Shown here: positions 7,275-15,171 of the stretch, one piece after another
Position numbering within the stretch: the first letter of the stretch is position 1
How the letters are laid out: each line of letters opens with the position of its first letter
NCBI GenBank assembly: GCA_051004015.1
Contig: JBPCKT010000024.1
Location: 1 to 32,607 of the forward strand
DNA length: 32,607 nucleotides
Direction: 5' to 3'
Origin: SXOA01 sp051004015
GTDB lineage: Bacteria > Planctomycetota > Planctomycetia > Pirellulales > Pirellulaceae
Position numbers and translations under genes: made by a program
The notes under the pieces: model-generated
The model's database searches: none
Seen by the model: only the letters and a program-made list of their open reading frames with translations
Told to the model about the DNA's origin: nothing

Positions 7275-9605
7275 CTATTTCTTGTCCGGCTTCGGCGGGA
7301 AGGCCGAGTCACCAGTCTTCGCCGGCTTCTCGGGAGGCTTGAACCGCGACCTGAGCGTTCCCCACAGGTCGTGGTCCAGCTTGATTCCCACTACTAAGCC
7401 TTTCTCGCCGTTGACCAGAACGTCATCGGAGAACAAGCGGTAGTGGGTGGTCCCATCCTTGACGATCTGGATTCTGATGACCTCCGTTCCGGCTCGTTGG
7501 CTGGCGTCCACGGCCTTGCCATCAGACTTCACCAGCTTGGCGATCTCTTGGAGTCCCTTCCCCTTGACCGTGAAGCTATCTTTCAAGTAGGTGACCTTGA
7601 CCTCTGCCGCAGCCTCGATGGAGGCTTTGAGAAACGGAGCATCCGGCTGCCAAGCCGGGTCGCCAGTCACGACCTTAACTGGCTTGGGCTCAAGCTCGGA
7701 CTTGGGCGGAGTCGTGGTCACGACCTGTTTCCACATGGAGTCTCTCGTCAGCTTCACGCTCTTCCAATGCTTGCCTTCTCCCCAGTAGGCCGTGTCGCCG
7801 ACTAGGTAGATGGGGATTCGCGTTTCCTTGTTGACGAACACGACTTCCACCGGGTCCTCCGGCTTCTTCGCGTAGTGTTTCACGTCGCCAGCCAGCTTCA
7901 AGCCGGCCAGATGCACGTTCCTGATGCCATCATGGGGACCAACGTCCCACTTAACCGTGACTCCCCGGTAGGTGACATCCAGCGTATCAGCAGCCTTCAT
8001 GGCAGCGGTCAAGGTCTTCTGCACGGACTCTTCGAGTGTCGGTGGTTCGGGTGAGGGGCCTGGAATCCTTGCCCCTTTTGGCGGGTCAGCCATTGGCGGC
8101 TCGAAGTACCCCCGCAAGGCGACCCACAACTTATCATCGGCAGCCGTTGTCATCAGCTTGTCGCTGTAGGCAATCTTGCTTTTGGTCATCCAGAATTCGG
8201 TCGTCTTCTTTCCGTGAATCGTGACCCGAATTATTTCTGGCGTAGCCGGATGGGCGAGTCTTTCAGGCTCGCCACGCACTTCGATCAGAGGCGCGAGCTT
8301 CCTGATGGTCTGCGGGTTCACCAGTGTTACGGTGAACCATGTGCGCGCGAAGCTTATGTCCATCGAGTCGGCAGACTCAAATGCGGCCTGGAGCCCCGTG
8401 GGGTCCGGCGTGGGGTCAGCCGGTGGCGCAACCTTGGGTGCATCCTTGGGCTTGCTGGCTGGTGGAAAGGCAGACTCTTCCGGCATCGGGAACTGCGCTC
8501 GTAGCTCTTGCCACAGGCGCTGGTTGGTCATCTTCGCTAACAAGTTCTGCCGCCCGAAAACCAGTATCACCTCATCATCACCACGAACCAGTTTGAATCG
8601 GGTGGTGGTCTCTTTGCTGTTGGTGACGATCTCGATGACTTCCTTGTTTTCGAGGAACTTGCCTCCCGGCGCCATCGCGCCGATAACACGCTTCGTGTCC
8701 ACGAGCTGCGCGATCTCTTGCAGCTTCTTCACGTCCTTGAGGGTCACCGTCTTGCCGCCGAAACTCAACTCCATGGTCTCGGCAGCTTCGACCGCGACCA
8801 GGAATCCAGTCCGGTCTTCGCGCGGCGGTTTTGGCGCTGCTGCTTCCAGAATCTTGTGCAGCATCACCATATACAGAATATCGTCCTCAAGTTGTACTTT
8901 CGCGTGGTGCTTGTCTCCCCACGCGAGCGTATCACCCAAGAGAAAGAACCGGGTTCTAGTTTCCTTCGTCCCCAGCACGAACTCGACCATGTTCTTCCCC
9001 TCAAGCTTCCCAATGTAGGAAACTTCCGCCCCCTCCTTGAACCGCAGCATCCCAAACATTTCTTTGAGGTGTGCCTTATTGGTCACCGTGCAACTCTTGC
9101 CCGTCGTCAAGTTCTTCAAATCCAGAGTATCCCCCTCGAATGCGGCCTTGAGAGTTTTCAGGGCCGTCGCCACCGGTGTTGGTTCCCGTGGCGAGGGGTT
9201 AAAACCGGGTTGACCGTCCCTCCTCCGCGTGCTTGGGACGAACACCGAATCTGGCGGCTCGAAATAAGCTCGCAGCGCGACCCACAATTTGTCGTCGGCG
9301 GTCTTAATCAGGTCCCCGCCAAAGACAATCTCGCGATTGCCCAGCAACCAGAAGTCGGTTTTCTTCTTGCCATGCAGCGTGACGCGGATGATCTCTTGCG
9401 TGCCGGGAATGCCGCCACCAAGGAGCTTGTGAGCCTCGCCCTCCACCTGGACCAGCGGAGCCATCTTCCTGATGGTCTGCGGGTTCACCAGTGTCACGGT
9501 GAACCATGTGCGCGCGAAGCTTATGTCCATCGAGTCGGCAGACTCAAATGCGGCCTGAAGCCCCGTGGGGTCCGCCGCGAACAGCAGTAGAATGAGAATG
9601 TTCAA
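7275..9605 (-). CDS. Unassigned protein of six tandem ~105-residue repeats
   Basis: I do not recognise a family. The 776-aa protein is six copies of one module, at about 12-118, 147-256, 266-374, 401-504, 528-634 and 657-758, joined by Pro/Ser/Lys-rich linkers. Each starts with a short helix-like stretch (LQAAFESADSMDISF; FLKASIEAAAEVKVTY), continues with alternating strands such as EIIRVTLHGKKKTDFWLLG, and usually ends in a motif like DKLWVALRAYFEPP. The start is a TTG with AAAGGAG six bases upstream, and the N-terminus MNILILLLFAA resembles a very short signal peptide, so export is likely. Modules 1 and 4 share 36 identical residues, encoded by DNA differing at only 2 of 108 bases, which points to recent duplication or conversion. 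A secreted repeat-domain sensor or binding protein is conceivable, but no function can be named. Confidence 0.8.
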   Translation of the reverse strand: MNILILLLFAADPTGLQAAFESADSMDISFARTWFTVTLVNPQTIRKMAPLVQVEGEAHKLLGGGIPGTQEIIRVTLHGKKKTDFWLLGNREIVFGGDLIKTADDKLWVALRAYFEPPDSVFVPSTRRRDGQPGFNPSPREPTPVATALKTLKAAFEGDTLDLKNLTTGKSCTVTNKAHLKEMFGMLRFKEGAEVSYIGKLEGKNMVEFVLGTKETRTRFFLLGDTLAWGDKHHAKVQLEDDILYMVMLHKILEAAAPKPPREDRTGFLVAVEAAETMELSFGGKTVTLKDVKKLQEIAQLVDTKRVIGAMAPGGKFLENKEVIEIVTNSKETTTRFKLVRGDDEVILVFGRQNLLAKMTNQRLWQELRAQFPMPEESAFPPASKPKDAPKVAPPADPTPDPTGLQAAFESADSMDISFARTWFTVTLVNPQTIRKLAPLIEVRGEPERLAHPATPEIIRVTIHGKKTTEFWMTKSKIAYSDKLMTTAADDKLWVALRGYFEPPMADPPKGARIPGPSPEPPTLEESVQKTLTAAMKAADTLDVTYRGVTVKWDVGPHDGIRNVHLAGLKLAGDVKHYAKKPEDPVEVVFVNKETRIPIYLVGDTAYWGEGKHWKSVKLTRDSMWKQVVTTTPPKSELEPKPVKVVTGDPAWQPDAPFLKASIEAAAEVKVTYLKDSFTVKGKGLQEIAKLVKSDGKAVDASQRAGTEVIRIQIVKDGTTHYRLFSDDVLVNGEKGLVVGIKLDHDLWGTLRSRFKPPEKPAKTGDSAFPPKPDKK

Positions 9606-9616
9606 GGTGATCTCCT

Positions 9617-9816
9617 TTAGGGTTTATTGTAGCCATTGCAGTCGCGCCAATCGCCTGTGTAGGTCCAAGTACCATTCGCGCCGGCATAGTACAATACACA
9701 CACCTTGGAAGCCCGCGGCGGCTGGCGCTGCGTCGTCGCACACCCAGTCGCGGTAGGCAAACCCGAATCACCAGGAAAAACGGTAGGATTCTCGCAAGCC
9801 AGTTGATTTTCCTCAT
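9617..9816 (-). pseudogene. Possible frameshifted small lipoprotein gene
   Basis: Two overlapping minus-strand frames look like halves of one gene. From ATG 9816 one frame reads MRKINWLARILPFFLVI, a plausible signal peptide. A neighbouring frame over the next bases reads LPTATGCATTQRQPP, lipobox-like, then KVCVLYYAGANGTWTY and DWRDCNGYNKP, and stops at 9617, just before the ribosome site of the next gene. Joining them needs one frameshift near 9760-9775. The predicted product of about 65 aa would be a small exported protein. The evidence is composition and pattern only. Alternatives are an intact gene in the second frame starting further upstream, or non-coding sequence. Confidence 0.3.
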
Positions 9817-9841
9817 CCCACCCACCCACGGAGAACTCCTC

Positions 9842-10270
9842 GTGCCCAACATCGAAATCGATCGCCGGACCTTCCATCAACTGACTGCTGCCGCCCTGGG
9901 TGGCATCGCCGCGGGGACTCTCGCCGGTTGCGGGGGAGACCAGCCGGCGGCGAACCCTGGAACAACCGCCGCGGCGGACATCCATCTCTGCCGTGGACTC
10001 AACGATTGCAAGGGAAAGGGGAAAGGGGGCGAAAATACTTGCCGCGGGCAAGGGGCCTGCGCCACGGCCAAAGAAAGTTCCTGCGGCGGAAAGAACGAGT
10101 GCAAGGGGCTCGGCGGCTGCGGCGCTAATGCCGGAGAGAATGAGTGCAAAGGAAAGGGAGGCTGCCATGTGCCCCTGATGGAAGGGGCCTGGAACAAGCT
10201 GCACGCCAAGCTGGAAGCCGATTGGAAAGCAAAGAAGCTGGACTATGGCCAGCCGCCGGCGAAGGAATAG
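9842..10270 (+). CDS. Tat-exported cysteine-rich lipoprotein with repeated Cx5C motifs
   Basis: The 142-aa protein starts at GTG 9842, chosen for GGAG eight bases upstream and the signal that follows. The signal has a twin-arginine motif (DRRTFHQL, Arg8-Arg9), a hydrophobic core and a lipobox LAGC at 27-30, so it should be exported folded and lipid-anchored. The mature part has nine cysteines, at 50, 56, 67, 73, 81, 87, 93, 102 and 108. All fall in Cx5C units of the form C-(K/R/G)-G-x-(N/G)-x-C, with Cys87 shared between two units. Gly and Lys dominate between them. A Lys-rich helical tail (WNKLHAKLEADWKAKKLDY) ends the protein. Tat export with so many cysteines suggests a metal- or cofactor-loaded protein, but no ligand is shown. 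It is convergent with a thioredoxin-fold gene. Confidence 0.85.
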   Translation: MPNIEIDRRTFHQLTAAALGGIAAGTLAGCGGDQPAANPGTTAAADIHLCRGLNDCKGKGKGGENTCRGQGACATAKESSCGGKNECKGLGGCGANAGENECKGKGGCHVPLMEGAWNKLHAKLEADWKAKKLDYGQPPAKE

Positions 10271-10331
10271 GAGCGCTTCCACGAGCCGCGCTGTCCTTCG
10301 CTGGCGCTTCAGGCTGGTGTCAAGAAACGAA

Positions 10332-10364
10332 CCAGCCCGCTGGGATTACTCCGCAGCGGGCTGG
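10332..10364. terminator. Bidirectional terminator between convergent genes
   Basis: The arms 10332-10342 and 10354-10364 (CCAGCCCGCTG / CAGCGGGCTGG) form a perfect 11-base stem with an 11-base loop. It lies between the plus-strand stop at 10270 and the minus-strand stop at 10396. The plus-strand tail is GAAAATTCTT and the minus-strand tail TTCGTTTCTT, both only moderately T-rich. Confidence 0.7.
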
Positions 10365-10395
10365 GAAAATTCTTGGCTAACGAATTAGCCGGAAG

Positions 10396-10944
10396 TTATT
10401 CGAGGATCTTGGCGGTGTCGGTGATGACGGCCTTGATGCCGGCTTCGTTCAGCTTGCCGGCGGCGAAGGAGTGGTTGACCTTGACCTTGCTGTTAACCCA
10501 TTCCAACACGGTGACTTCCGCGTCCTTGGAAATCTTGTAGTCTTCCGGGCCGGCGGCGTTTTCAAAAGTGGTCAGTGGGATCTTGATCCCTTCCTTCTTG
10601 GCCAGCTCCTTAAGCTTGGCTTCGTTGGCAGCCGGATCATCCGAGAGAACGACCACGAAGGCGGCCATCTTCTTGTCGCCGTTCTTGGCGACCTTGGCGT
10701 CGATTTCCTTCACCAGGGAAGCGACCTTGTCGTCCATCTTGCGGGTGAAGATGGCGACCACGGGCCGCTTGCCGTACTGGCAGCGGTAGCAGAGGGGATC
10801 CTTGCCGGCCGAGGGACCCGTCACGTCCTGGACGTAGAACGCATTCGGGGCTTCGCCAACTTCCAGGCCCGACTTCAGCTCGGCCGCCATGACGGCGGAA
10901 CCGCACAGCAGAACTGCCGCAACACATGCCACAAACTTCTTCAT
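10396..10944 (-). CDS. Secreted thioredoxin-fold protein with CxxC
   Basis: The 182-aa protein has a clean Sec signal peptide (MKKFVACVAAVLLCGSAVMA, cut near 20-21). The mature part resembles a thioredoxin-like fold: VGEAPNAFYVQDV, then Cys52-Tyr-Arg-Cys55, then a strand VVAIFTRK, a helix, and AAFVVVLSDD. The CxxC sits before the strand that follows, in KDPLCYRCQYGKRPVV, as in planctomycete periplasmic proteins of this type. Redox activity is plausible but not proven, because the canonical WCGPC context is missing. The tail is Lys-rich. AGGAG lies seven bases before the ATG. It converges with the Cys-rich lipoprotein gene, whose many thiols could be a partner; that link is inference only. Confidence 0.85.
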   Translation of the reverse strand: MKKFVACVAAVLLCGSAVMAAELKSGLEVGEAPNAFYVQDVTGPSAGKDPLCYRCQYGKRPVVAIFTRKMDDKVASLVKEIDAKVAKNGDKKMAAFVVVLSDDPAANEAKLKELAKKEGIKIPLTTFENAAGPEDYKISKDAEVTVLEWVNSKVKVNHSFAAGKLNEAGIKAVITDTAKILE

Positions 10945-11043
10945 AATAAAGCTCCTACGGGGTGACCAGAGATACGGACCAATACATCAGGACAGCTTAA
11001 TGGGTTCGGAAGCTGCTGTCGAGCATCCGAGAGCGAAGGTAAT

Positions 11044-11084
11044 CCTCACGCTCCGCGTGAGGGGTCATCTCGCGGAGCGAGATG
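11044..11084. repeat. Two adjacent short palindromes
   Basis: Two perfect hairpins stand three bases apart: 11044-11062 (CCTCACGC, loop TCC, GCGTGAGG) and 11066-11084 (CATCTCGC, loop GGA, GCGAGATG). Both have 8-base stems and 3-base loops, and their loops TCC and GGA are complementary. No T-run follows. They lie between two minus-strand genes and look like interspersed repeats. Confidence 0.7.
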
Positions 11085-11109
11085 AGTACTAATCTTGCCT
11101 TGGTCCAAA

Positions 11110-11532
11110 TTACGAGTCGCCGCGGGAAGGGGTTCGGTCGTTTCCCTGTCCAAACCAGAATGCTAGCCCGCCGCCGAGCAGCAGACTGAGCCAGAAAAAC
11201 GTCTTTGGTTGGATATGCTGCAAGAAGAAGCTCAAACTGGGATCAGCAGTAAAGGGATTATTGAGCCATTCATTAAAAAAAGTGGTGAGGAGCGCCACCA
11301 TGAGACATACCACCCCCAGCACGAGCGAGCGCCGCTGCGAGAGCAGGGAGCAGCCCAGCCCCGTTAACGCCCCGATTGCCGCGATTGCATAAACGCCAAA
11401 GTTAAGGAGCACAACGAACACCAGCACGCCGGCTGCAGCGCCGAGGAGCGCGCCGCCAATGCCGCGGGCAATTGCCAGCAACTCCGAGAGGGAACCGAGT
11501 GACGACTGTTTCGATGGTGTGCCGGGCATCAT
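11110..11532 (-). CDS. Small multi-pass membrane protein, unassigned
   Basis: The 140-aa protein has four likely membrane segments: about 27-48 (GALLGAAAGVLVFVVLLNFG), 50-63, 70-86 (LVLGVVCLMVALLTTFF) and 112-130 (FFWLSLLLGGGLAFWFG). A short polar head and a charged tail (DRTPSRGDS) flank them. I recognise no family. GAGG precedes the start, where two ATGs are tandem. It begins 27 bases downstream of the esterase gene on the same strand, so the two are probably cotranscribed. The function is unknown. Confidence 0.7.
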   Translation of the reverse strand: MMPGTPSKQSSLGSLSELLAIARGIGGALLGAAAGVLVFVVLLNFGVYAIAAIGALTGLGCSLLSQRRSLVLGVVCLMVALLTTFFNEWLNNPFTADPSLSFFLQHIQPKTFFWLSLLLGGGLAFWFGQGNDRTPSRGDS

Positions 11533-11559
11533 GGATTCCTCGAGCGTGGTGGCTGCACG

Positions 11560-12462
11560 CTATTTGTGCTTGAGTCGCTCGCCAAAAAACTCGAGCGTCT
11601 GGGCAAAGCTCCGCTGAACGTCTTTCCCGCCCCAACCGTGTCCTGCGCCGAGCAGCAATTCCACGCGGCCGGAGACTCCGGCAGCGGTCATGGCGTCGGC
11701 CATTTTGTAAGCTTGGGTATGTGGGACCAGCGGGTCTTTGGTCCCTTGGAAGATCAACAGCGGAGCGTCGTCCTGGGTGACGTAAGTGATCGGGGAAGCC
11801 CTCTTCCGCTCTCCCTTGTCGCTCTCCTTCTTCACACCGACGAAGTCATTGAGCAGCCCCACGCTCACCGGGGGAATATCTTCGGCATTGAAATCCGTGG
11901 GGCCGAAGAAGGCGACCACCGCTTGCACTTTGCTGGACTGGTCGGGATTGCCCCCGCTCCCTTCCAGACCGTCTTCCTTTCCCATCGTGCCCAGCAGCAT
12001 CGAGAGATGAGCGCCGGCGGAAAACCCAATCGCACCCAAGTGGTCCGGATCGATGTGGTACTTCTCGGCATTCGCCCGCAGGAAGCGGACGGCGCATTTT
12101 ACGTCCTCGACTTGCGCGGGAAAAGTATGCTGGGGACAAAACCGATAGCCGACACTGACCGAAACATAGCCTTGTTTGGCGAATTCGAAGATCTGCGCCG
12201 TATGTTGCGATTTATCTCCTGCTCGCCAGGCCCCACCATGAATGACGACGAGACAAGGGGCCGGCTTGTCCAGCTTCTCCGGCATCGCCAGATGCAAGGT
12301 CAACGGCTGCTCGCCTCCTTGGCCGTACTCAATGTCGGGTAAGTAAAGGACACCGCTGGGCGGCGGAGCCTGGCCTTTCTCCTGGGCACTGGCGGAAGTC
12401 AAGTCGGCCAGGAGCGCGAGGAACAAGATCGCGACGAAACGAATTCCTGGAGAGTGAAGCAT
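11560..12462 (-). CDS. Secreted alpha/beta hydrolase, esterase type
   Basis: The 300-aa enzyme has a Sec signal peptide (cut near SASAQ, 26-27). The oxyanion motif HGGAW is at 75-79, the nucleophile elbow GFSAG gives Ser148, TKDPLVP gives the acid Asp243, and GAGHGWG gives His275. This is the triad and layout of the BD-FAE/HSL-like esterases (COG0657 group), many of which deacetylate or de-esterify plant polysaccharides; the real substrate is not readable. There is no ribosome site. TATAGT ends six bases upstream of the ATG. The small membrane protein gene follows after 27 bases. Confidence 0.92.
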   Translation of the reverse strand: MLHSPGIRFVAILFLALLADLTSASAQEKGQAPPPSGVLYLPDIEYGQGGEQPLTLHLAMPEKLDKPAPCLVVIHGGAWRAGDKSQHTAQIFEFAKQGYVSVSVGYRFCPQHTFPAQVEDVKCAVRFLRANAEKYHIDPDHLGAIGFSAGAHLSMLLGTMGKEDGLEGSGGNPDQSSKVQAVVAFFGPTDFNAEDIPPVSVGLLNDFVGVKKESDKGERKRASPITYVTQDDAPLLIFQGTKDPLVPHTQAYKMADAMTAAGVSGRVELLLGAGHGWGGKDVQRSFAQTLEFFGERLKHK

Positions 12463-12468
12463 GGAGTC

Positions 12469-12474
12469 ACTATA
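12469..12474 (-). promoter_or_regulatory. -10-like hexamer six bases before the esterase ATG
   Basis: On the minus strand TATAGT is followed by six bases (GACTCC) and the ATG at 12462. No Shine-Dalgarno is present between them. I found no convincing -35. Candidate leaderless start, in line with three other genes in the window. Confidence 0.35.
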
Positions 12475-12816
12475 TCGAGATGGGAGCCAGCGTGTTCACC
12501 TCGAGTGGCGCGAGGCTCATTGTAGCAGTCCCAGCAAACGGTAGCCCTCGCTTCCGAGGCCTTCTTCGCTCCTCGCCAGCGTTCGTTGCCGCGAACCGCC
12601 ATTCCTTGTTGGTAGGCCCCCCAACCTCTGCATGCGGCTTGCCAAGTCAGTTTTATACCCTTCATAATAACCTAAAAACCCCCTCTAAAGTGTCATTTTC
12701 TAGCTCTTGACCGTCGAACTTTATTTGCAAATCGCCTCGTAACTTGATTCCCTGTCGGATATCTTGATGAGATCAGGTGGCGGAGGGTTTTCACCGGTTT
12801 CTCATCGAGACGCGCT
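12475..12816. other. Divergent intergenic region with one short palindrome
   Basis: This 342-base stretch separates the esterase gene from a plus-strand lipoprotein gene. It holds a small hairpin at 12546-12559 (CCTCG, loop CTTC, CGAGG) and an A/T-richer part after 12650. I see no believable gene on either strand and no clear sigma70 pair. Confidence 0.4.
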
Positions 12817-13275
12817 GTGCAATTTGCGAACAATACCAAAGAGGTAATCACCCTTGCTCTGTTTTGCGCGGTATCCGGGTGCGGTGGACGTGGTCGCTCC
12901 AACCAGCAGCTCGAGGCTTCTCCTCTCAAGCCGCTCGTGAAGTTTTATGGGGACTACGTGAATCAGCACCAGGGAAGACCTCCGGCCGGAGAAGCGGAGT
13001 TCAAGGCGTTTTTGAAAGAATCGAAGAACGCAGATTGGCTCAAAGCGGAATTCAAAATCGCGGACATTGACAAGCTATTGATTTCCCCTCGAGACAACAA
13101 ACCCTATGTCATTTATTACGGAACCAAGTCCAAGAACATCGGCCCTGGCGGTGCCTCGGTGGTGGCGTACGAGAAGGAAGGGTTGGGTGGGAAGCGATTT
13201 GTGGCCAGCGCCCTGGGAGCCGTGGAAGAAGTCGATGAGGCTGCCTTCCGCAAAATGGTTCCCGACGGGGGCTAA
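12817..13275 (+). CDS. Small lipoprotein preceding the DUF1559 gene
   Basis: The 152-aa protein starts at GTG 12817. A short hydrophobic stretch (VITLALFCAVSGC) ends in a lipobox VSGC near residues 19-22, followed by GGRGR. The soluble part reads as a small alpha/beta domain: KPLVKFYGDYVNQHQGRPPAGEAEFKAFL, a basic middle with DNKPYVIYYG, then VVAYEKEG and a final AAFRKMVPDGG. Planctomycetes often carry such a small lipoprotein beside DUF1559 genes; the role is unknown. The next gene begins 97 bases later, so cotranscription is possible. The start is uncertain because no ribosome site is visible. Confidence 0.8.
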   Translation: MQFANNTKEVITLALFCAVSGCGGRGRSNQQLEASPLKPLVKFYGDYVNQHQGRPPAGEAEFKAFLKESKNADWLKAEFKIADIDKLLISPRDNKPYVIYYGTKSKNIGPGGASVVAYEKEGLGGKRFVASALGAVEEVDEAAFRKMVPDGG

Positions 13276-13372
13276 GATGAACAGGCGACGGTTCGATTGA
13301 CCTGGTTGAATTTGCGAATTCCGGAGCGCAGGAGCGCGCCATTATTATTCCTACATATGTCGGGAGGTTCGC

Positions 13373-14395
13373 ATGGTCCCTATGCCCTTCGTTTTGTCCA
13401 GACGGCGCGCGTTTACGCTCGTTGAGCTGTTGGTCGTGATTGCCATCATCGGCATCCTGGTGGCCCTGCTGCTGCCGGCAGTGCAGTACGCGCGGGAGTC
13501 GGCTCGCCGCACCCAGTGCAGCAACAACCTGGCCCAAATCGCCAAGGCCATCCACTTGCATGGTGACGCGCTGAAGGTTTTGCCCACGGGTGGCGATATG
13601 CCGTGGCCTTACCTTCCCCGCTATCAGAACAGTTATGGCCACATTTTTGGCCCGGACAAGCAAGGGGCGGGTTGGCCTTACCAGATTCTGCCCTTTTTTG
13701 AAAACAGCAACATCCAGAACCAGCGCGGGGCCAGTAGCGCCGAAATGCATGCGCTGATATTGTCTTCTCCCATGGAGATGTACTTCTGCCCGACTCGCCG
13801 ACGGAACGCCCAGCAGGACGGACGCATCTTGATCGACTACGCCGCCACAACTCCTTCGAACGATTTGGCCTTTACCGATACCGACACTAGCCAGGCCTGG
13901 ACGATGTTCCGCGGCGATCCCTTCGATATCGGTACCGCGACCGGTCAGACTTATTCAGGGGTCATTGTTCGCACCAACTGGAACTGGGCCGCCAACAACG
14001 GCACGGGGGCCACTGTCGGCAGCACCGGTCCCATTCCCCTCACCCACATCAAGGACGGCACCAGCAACACGCTCATGATTGCCGAAAAGCGGCTGATTCC
14101 CGCGCAATACAAGAACGGCGCCTGGCACGACGATCGGGGTTGGACCGACGGCTGGGATCCGGACATCATGCGGCTGACTTCCGCACCTTTCGGCCCGGAC
14201 ATCCGCGCCCAGGATGACCAGGATACTGGCACCGTGGGCAACATTGGCTATCACTTTGGGTCAGCACATGCCACCGGTATGAACTGCGCCTTCGCGGACG
14301 GGAGTGTCAAGTTCATGCCCTACATGATGAACCGCATCAACTTCAGCCGCATGGGTCACCGAGCGGATTCACTGACCGTGGATATGAAGTTCTAA
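13373..14395 (+). CDS. DUF1559 prepilin-like protein
   Basis: The 340-aa protein carries a type IV pilin/pseudopilin N-terminus: basic RRRA, cleavage expected before Phe14, mature residue 5 Glu18, and a hydrophobic helix to about residue 37. The globular part has the DUF1559 signature, including the block NTLMIAEK and the C-terminal HFGSAHATGMNCAFADGSV (the H-X9-DG type motif). Planctomycetes carry dozens to hundreds of such genes. They are thought to be assembled or exported by a type II/IV pilus-like machine, but individual roles are unknown. Start at 13373 because GGGAGG lies five bases upstream; ATG 13382 is the alternative. A strong terminator follows at 14434. Confidence 0.95.
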   Translation: MVPMPFVLSRRRAFTLVELLVVIAIIGILVALLLPAVQYARESARRTQCSNNLAQIAKAIHLHGDALKVLPTGGDMPWPYLPRYQNSYGHIFGPDKQGAGWPYQILPFFENSNIQNQRGASSAEMHALILSSPMEMYFCPTRRRNAQQDGRILIDYAATTPSNDLAFTDTDTSQAWTMFRGDPFDIGTATGQTYSGVIVRTNWNWAANNGTGATVGSTGPIPLTHIKDGTSNTLMIAEKRLIPAQYKNGAWHDDRGWTDGWDPDIMRLTSAPFGPDIRAQDDQDTGTVGNIGYHFGSAHATGMNCAFADGSVKFMPYMMNRINFSRMGHRADSLTVDMKF

Positions 14396-14433
14396 CCCAC
14401 TTCAGGGCCCCGCGCCAGCAAGAAATGCAGAAA

Positions 14434-14461
14434 CCCGCGAGGCTGGCCTCGCGGGTTTTTT
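14434..14461 (+). terminator. Rho-independent terminator after the DUF1559 gene
   Basis: CCCGCGAGG (14434-14442) and CCTCGCGGG (14447-14455) form a perfect 9-base stem with a 4-base loop, followed by six T. It lies 39 bases past the DUF1559 stop. It also stands 12 bases beyond the stop of the minus-strand CBS gene, whose strand has only TTTC after the stem, so it could serve both. Confidence 0.9.
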
Positions 14462-14472
14462 CGTCGGCAAGT

Positions 14473-14898
14473 TTAGCCCAAGATATAGCTCTTAAGGTAG
14501 TGATTCTCCCGGCAGAGCTCGTTGTGCTGCGCCTTGACCACGTCGCCGATGGAGACGACACCGACGAGCCGACCGCCGTCAATGACGGGTAGGTGCCGGA
14601 TGCGGTGCTCCGTCATGGCGCCCATCGTATCGGCAATCTCGTCGTCGGGAGTAGCCGTGACCGGGCAGCGCGTCATCCGGTCCCGCACGCTTAAGACTTC
14701 CAGCGACTGCCGCGTCAGAGCGCAAGCCCGCAAGATGTCCCGCTCCGTAATGATACCCACCATGTCCCCATTCTCGCTCACCACCAGCGAGCCGCAGTTG
14801 TAGCCCACCAGCAGCTCGACCACGTCGGCCAGGGAATCATTGGGGCCGCACGTATAGACCGTGCGACCCTTGTCGCTCAAAATTTCGCGCACCAGCAT
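14473..14898 (-). CDS. CBS-domain pair protein
   Basis: The 141-aa protein is essentially two CBS domains, about 7-60 and 72-130. Typical landmarks are SLVVSENGDMVGIITERDILRA in the first and RIRHLPVIDGGRLVGVVSIGDVVKA in the second. Stand-alone CBS pairs bind adenine nucleotides (AMP, ATP, SAM or NADH) and regulate partners, which are not encoded nearby. A short tail ends in YLKSYILG. GGAGG lies upstream of the ATG, and a fair sigma70 promoter is about 100 bases up. Confidence 0.93.
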   Translation of the reverse strand: MLVREILSDKGRTVYTCGPNDSLADVVELLVGYNCGSLVVSENGDMVGIITERDILRACALTRQSLEVLSVRDRMTRCPVTATPDDEIADTMGAMTEHRIRHLPVIDGGRLVGVVSIGDVVKAQHNELCRENHYLKSYILG

Positions 14899-14995
14899 GA
14901 GAAATTCCTCCGCCTAAGAACCGGCTGTGACTAGGAAAAGCTCTCTATTCTGAGTTCCACGAACTGGGATCGTTCGCGGCAAGCGGCGAACTTAT

Positions 14996-15025
14996 AGATT
15001 AGAACGTGTTGGATGCTCCCGTCAA
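14996..15025 (-). promoter_or_regulatory. Sigma70-like promoter of the CBS gene
   Basis: On the minus strand TTGACG (15020-15025) and TAATCT (14996-15001) are 18 bases apart. The start would fall near 14989, giving a leader of about 90 bases. The -35 box is good and the -10 box moderate. Confidence 0.5.
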
Positions 15026-15123
15026 CAAAATTCAACCCCAAAAGGAAGAAAAAGTACTGGCTTGTGAAATCTCTCACAAGGACTACCACTAAAATGTGGA
15101 TGGTAGGCGCTGCGAAGCAGGTG

Positions 15124-15143
15124 GGCTAGGCTTCCAGCCTGCC
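15124..15143. repeat. Short palindrome upstream of the sialidase-like gene
   Basis: GGCTAGGCTTCCAGCCTGCC has a core hairpin AGGCT, loop TCC, AGCCT, with the outer bases partly paired. It sits about 30 bases before the ATG at 15172, between the divergent CBS and sialidase-like genes. It looks like an interspersed palindrome rather than a promoter. Confidence 0.45.
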
Positions 15144-15171
15144 CCGAAAATAATATAGGAGCGTCCCTCGC

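Noticed and set aside
10332..10364. Member of the interspersed palindrome families
   Set aside because: Its place between two convergent stops and the partly T-rich tails on both strands fit a plain bidirectional terminator better.
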